From Bacteroidales bacterium (lineage in GTDB: Bacteria; Bacteroidota; Bacteroidia; Bacteroidales; UBA932), in the NCBI GenBank assembly GCA_015060245.1, contig SUYU01000010.1, positions 1 to 64,000 on the forward strand: 64,000 nucleotides of DNA, written 5' to 3'. The notes under the pieces are model-generated. The model was not told the origin of the DNA. It saw only the letters and a list, made by a program, of their open reading frames with translations, and did not search any database. How positions within the stretch are numbered: position 1 is the first letter of the stretch; the number at the start of each line of letters is the position of its first letter. Positions 61,101 to 64,000 of this stretch are shown here, piece by piece. A program made the position numbers and the translations under genes.

Positions 61101-62798
61101 TCAGAAGCCGGGAAGCGTCATGTATACAGTAGGTACAAGCAGAAGGAAACCTGTCAGAATAAGCAGCAGTACAAACGGCAGCATCCACTTGAACCATTTG
61201 TTGTATGGTATACGGGCTATTCCCAGCACAGCAATGAGCACACCTGAAGTTGGTGTAATCATGTTTGTAAAGCCGTCGCCAAACTGGAACGCAAGCACTG
61301 TAGCCTGTCGGCTTACCCCTATGATGTCTGAAAATGGAGCCATTATAGGCATTGTTATGGCAGCCTTTGCACTTGCCGACGGTATTACAAGGTTTATTAC
61401 GGTCTGTATAGTATACATCATGCCAAGAGAGGCAAGTTCTCCCGCCTTGCCCAGGCCCGAAGCCATTGCATTGAGAATGGTATCAATTATATGCCCCTCT
61501 TCAAGGATATACACAATGCCTGCCGCAAGACCCACTATAAGGGCAGCGCTCAAGATATCCTTTGCACCGGCCATCAGTTCATTTACAATATTGTTTGCAC
61601 TCAGCCCCATTGCCATGCCGCTCAATATGCCCAGAGCAAGGAAGAGCGCAGAGATTTCACCTATATACCATTGGTATCCCAAAACACCTACAACCAGATA
61701 CAGGATTGTGAAGCCCAGCAATGACAATATGTAAAAGTGTACCGACTTGAATAGTGCATAGCCGCATACTCCCGCAAAAAGCAATGCACAAACAGGCAGG
61801 AGCCATGGCGTATGATAAGATGATGCTCCTATTGATATGCTGCAACTTCCACTGTAAACTGCTGTAAAACCGATGACCGCCAAAAGGGCTATGGCATACG
61901 AGACCTTTGACGCCACATTTGTATAATATTGGAGTTTGCCTCCATCCTGCGCCACCTGCTCCCTCCAATGTGCATCAAGTTCATACATTACCGATTTTTG
62001 CGGATTCTTCTTTATGCGGTTTGCATACCAGAGCACCACAGAGATCATGATTATGTTAAGGACCACCCAACAGAAGAGACGGTACTCTATGCCTGAAAAG
62101 AGCGGCAGTCCTGCAATATCCTGTGCAATGCCTATTGTAAATGGATTGAGAATGGCTCCGGCAAAGCCCACATGGGCGGCTACATACACCATGCACACAC
62201 CCACAATGGAGTCATAACCCATTGAAATGGCAAGCGGAATTATTATAACCACAAAGGCAATGGTCTCTTCGCTCATTCCGAACACAGCCCCAAAGAGGCT
62301 GAACATGAGCATTACAAGAGTAATGACAATATTGTTCACACCAATTCTGGCCAGCACCGGGTTCTTTTCGAGTTTTGTTACATACCCCAGGAAGGAGAAG
62401 ATTCCGGCATCTACTGCACGGCTCTTGTTTACAACCCAAAATGATGCCCCTATTATAAGTATGAAGACAATTATACCTGCCTGTTTGGTAAATCCGCTGT
62501 AAAAGGCTGAAAGTATCTGCCAACTCTGTCCTATAGCGGGCACCTCTGTAAAGGCCACAACAGTACCGCCTCCGGCAACCTCTGCTGCGCTGCCAGGCAC
62601 CACTGAGCCCTCCACGGCGGCAGTGGAAGAGCCGTCAGAGACCACAGCAGCACCTGCAGATTGATGTGCGGCAACCTCAACATACTCACCACCCGGCACG
62701 AGCCATGTGGCCAGGGCGCAAACAAGTATTATTGCAAATATTATTACATAAGTATTGGGAAACTCCCTTTTTTTCTTTTGAGTATCAATATGTGACAT
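61101..62798 (-). CDS. YfcC family membrane transporter
   Basis: This 565-residue protein has about twelve membrane helices and the YfcC/ArcD-like opening [66 protein letters not shown] and a C-terminal [45 protein letters not shown] repeat follow. Family members are putative basic amino acid or dicarboxylate carriers, mostly untested. A low-complexity Ala/Gly/Ser/Val insert (residues about 42-80) lies in the first periplasmic loop. Divergent from purT. Confidence 0.87.
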   Translation of the reverse strand: MSHIDTQKKKREFPNTYVIIFAIILVCALATWLVPGGEYVEVAAHQSAGAAVVSDGSSTAAVEGSVVPGSAAEVAGGGTVVAFTEVPAIGQSWQILSAFYSGFTKQAGIIVFILIIGASFWVVNKSRAVDAGIFSFLGYVTKLEKNPVLARIGVNNIVITLVMLMFSLFGAVFGMSEETIAFVVIIIPLAISMGYDSIVGVCMVYVAAHVGFAGAILNPFTIGIAQDIAGLPLFSGIEYRLFCWVVLNIIMISVVLWYANRIKKNPQKSVMYELDAHWREQVAQDGGKLQYYTNVASKVSYAIALLAVIGFTAVYSGSCSISIGASSYHTPWLLPVCALLFAGVCGYALFKSVHFYILSLLGFTILYLVVGVLGYQWYIGEISALFLALGILSGMAMGLSANNIVNELMAGAKDILSAALIVGLAAGIVYILEEGHIIDTILNAMASGLGKAGELASLGMMYTIQTVINLVIPSASAKAAITMPIMAPFSDIIGVSRQATVLAFQFGDGFTNMITPTSGVLIAVLGIARIPYNKWFKWMLPFVLLLILTGFLLLVPTVYMTLPGF

Positions 62799-62889
62799 AT
62801 CCTTTTCTTTTGCTTGGGCACAAAGATAATAAAATGCACGTTATTTATATTTGCCTCTGTAAGGGGGCCATTATTTGGATATTATCAAT

Positions 62890-62897
62890 TATATTTG
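62890..62897 (+). promoter_or_regulatory. -7 element of purT
   Basis: TATATTTG matches TAnnTTTG and lies 27 bp before the purT ATG. No -33 box at the standard spacing was found. Confidence 0.4.
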
Positions 62898-62923
62898 TAA
62901 CCATAAATTTAAACGCGATTATC

Positions 62924-64000
62924 ATGACCAGAAAAATTCTTTTATTAGGCTCCGGAGAATTGGGTAAGGAGTTTGTTATTGCCGCAAAACGCAAAGGACA
63001 ATATGTTATTGCCTGTGACTCTTATGCCGGTGCTCCTGCAATGCAGGTTGCTGACGAGTTTGAAGTATTCAGCATGTTGGACGGCGACGCCCTTGAGGCC
63101 GCAGTTGCAAAGCACAACCCCGACATCATTGTTCCGGAAATTGAAGCCATACGCACAGAGAGGCTGTATGATTTTGAGAAACGCGGAATTCAGGTGGTTC
63201 CAAGTGCAAAAGCAGTAAATTACACAATGAACCGTAAGGCCATCCGCGACCTTGCCGCAAAAGAATTGGGTCTTAAGACTGCAAAATATTTCTACGCAAA
63301 ATCTCTTGAAGAGTTGAAAGAGGCGGCTGAAAAGGTTGGTTTTCCATGCGTGGTAAAACCTTTGATGTCATCTTCGGGCAAAGGCCAGTCTGTTGTAAAG
63401 AGCGCAGACGATATTGAGAAAGCCTGGATTTATGGCTGCGAGGGCAGCAGGGGCGACATTAAGGAACTTATCATTGAGGAGTTCATAAAATTTGACAGCG
63501 AGATAACACTTTTGACCGTAACCCAGCAGAATGGCCCTACCCTATTCTGTCCGCCAATCGGCCATGTACAGATCAGCGGAGACTACAGGGAGAGTTTCCA
63601 GCCTGCTCCAATCAGGCCAGACCATCTTGCCCAGGCACAGGAGATGGCAGCAAAAGTTACAGAAGCCCTTACAGGTGCCGGAATATGGGGAGTGGAGTTC
63701 TTCTTGAGCAATGAAAACGGTGTTTACTTCTCGGAACTCTCGCCTCGTCCTCACGACACAGGAATGGTAACCCTTGCAGGTACCCAGAACCTTTCAGAGT
63801 TTGAACTCCACTGCCGTGCCGTACTTGGTCTCCCAATCCCCGAGATCACCCAGGAGCGTTACGGTGCCAGCGCCGTTATCCTTTCACCTATTGCCAGCCA
63901 GGAGGCTCCGCGCTACAGAGGCGAAGAGGAGGTTTGCAAGGAGACAAACACCTATTTGAGGATTTTCGGCAAGCCGTTCACAAGAGTCAACCGCAGAATG
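62924..64000 (+). CDS. purT: Formate-dependent phosphoribosylglycinamide formyltransferase (partial, C-terminus off window)
   Basis: PurT makes formyl-GAR from GAR, formate and ATP in purine synthesis. The 359 visible codons begin [26 protein letters not shown] and show the ATP-grasp features: [50 protein letters not shown], and [31 protein letters not shown] with metal ligands. About 30 residues are missing beyond the edge. Together with fhs elsewhere in the window, the cell has two formate-using entries to purine one-carbon steps. Confidence 0.95.
   Translation, partial: MTRKILLLGSGELGKEFVIAAKRKGQYVIACDSYAGAPAMQVADEFEVFSMLDGDALEAAVAKHNPDIIVPEIEAIRTERLYDFEKRGIQVVPSAKAVNYTMNRKAIRDLAAKELGLKTAKYFYAKSLEELKEAAEKVGFPCVVKPLMSSSGKGQSVVKSADDIEKAWIYGCEGSRGDIKELIIEEFIKFDSEITLLTVTQQNGPTLFCPPIGHVQISGDYRESFQPAPIRPDHLAQAQEMAAKVTEALTGAGIWGVEFFLSNENGVYFSELSPRPHDTGMVTLAGTQNLSEFELHCRAVLGLPIPEITQERYGASAVILSPIASQEAPRYRGEEEVCKETNTYLRIFGKPFTRVNRRM

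Overview
The window is chromosomal DNA from a member of the Bacteroidota, most likely order Bacteroidales. Evidence: a fimbrial operon of the DUF3575 / DUF5119 / fimbrillin type, an M64 peptidase, arrays of roughly 800-residue FtsX-type ABC permeases, and repeated promoters of the Bacteroidetes type (TTTG or TTG, about 19 bp, TAnnTTTG) instead of the E. coli type. Family and genus cannot be fixed from what is visible.

Layout. 1-9.9 kb holds housekeeping and scattered genes: a PIN toxin/antitoxin pair cut by the left edge, a ComF-type phosphoribosyltransferase, plsY, mutS2, a DUF4878 lipoprotein, an NhaD-type antiporter, a PHP phosphoesterase, a small secreted protein and a C69 dipeptidase. 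9.9-21 kb, all minus strand, holds a membrane protein of unknown function, an RND efflux pump whose inner-membrane permease and TolC-like outer-membrane factor are one polypeptide, its lipoprotein adaptor, an internally deleted DUF4491 gene, and a calycin-like lipoprotein with a TonB-dependent receptor. 21.2-37.7 kb is a large plus-strand export locus: TolC, HlyD-type adaptor, one MacB/LolD-type ATPase and four FtsX-type permeases, then a sigma-54-dependent response regulator and a histidine kinase. Two promoters in this locus share a three-half-site motif with identical spacing, and both have TGGCAC exactly 83 bp downstream; this is the strongest regulatory signal in the window.

37.7-45 kb holds an AraC regulator, formate-tetrahydrofolate ligase, tRNA-Glu, a serine hydrolase, DoxX, a thioesterase and a YeiH-type transporter. 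The gaps here contain several tandem repeats (72, 29, 19 and 16 bp periods). 45-55 kb is a cell-surface region: a four-gene fimbrial operon with a small HTH regulator between two identical 14-bp palindromes, then a 46-residue peptide gene and an M64 peptidase with a fimbrillin-like N-terminal part. 55.4-57.4 kb is an accessory segment between two 152-bp direct repeats, each carrying a CAT-anticodon tRNA (one degenerate). Inside are a YafQ-type toxin/antitoxin pair, a 592-bp element with terminal inverted repeats, and an insertion-sequence remnant. 57.5-61 kb is the str operon (rpsL, rpsG, fusA, rpsJ), not followed by rplC. A YfcC-type transporter and the 5' part of purT complete the window.

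Most promising targets: the multi-permease ABC exporter with its putative dedicated sigma-54 control; the RND-TolC fusion with an internal signal-peptide-like segment; the tRNA-flanked accessory segment; and the HTH/palindrome pair beside the fimbrial operon. Functions are inferred from recognised motifs; no database search was run.
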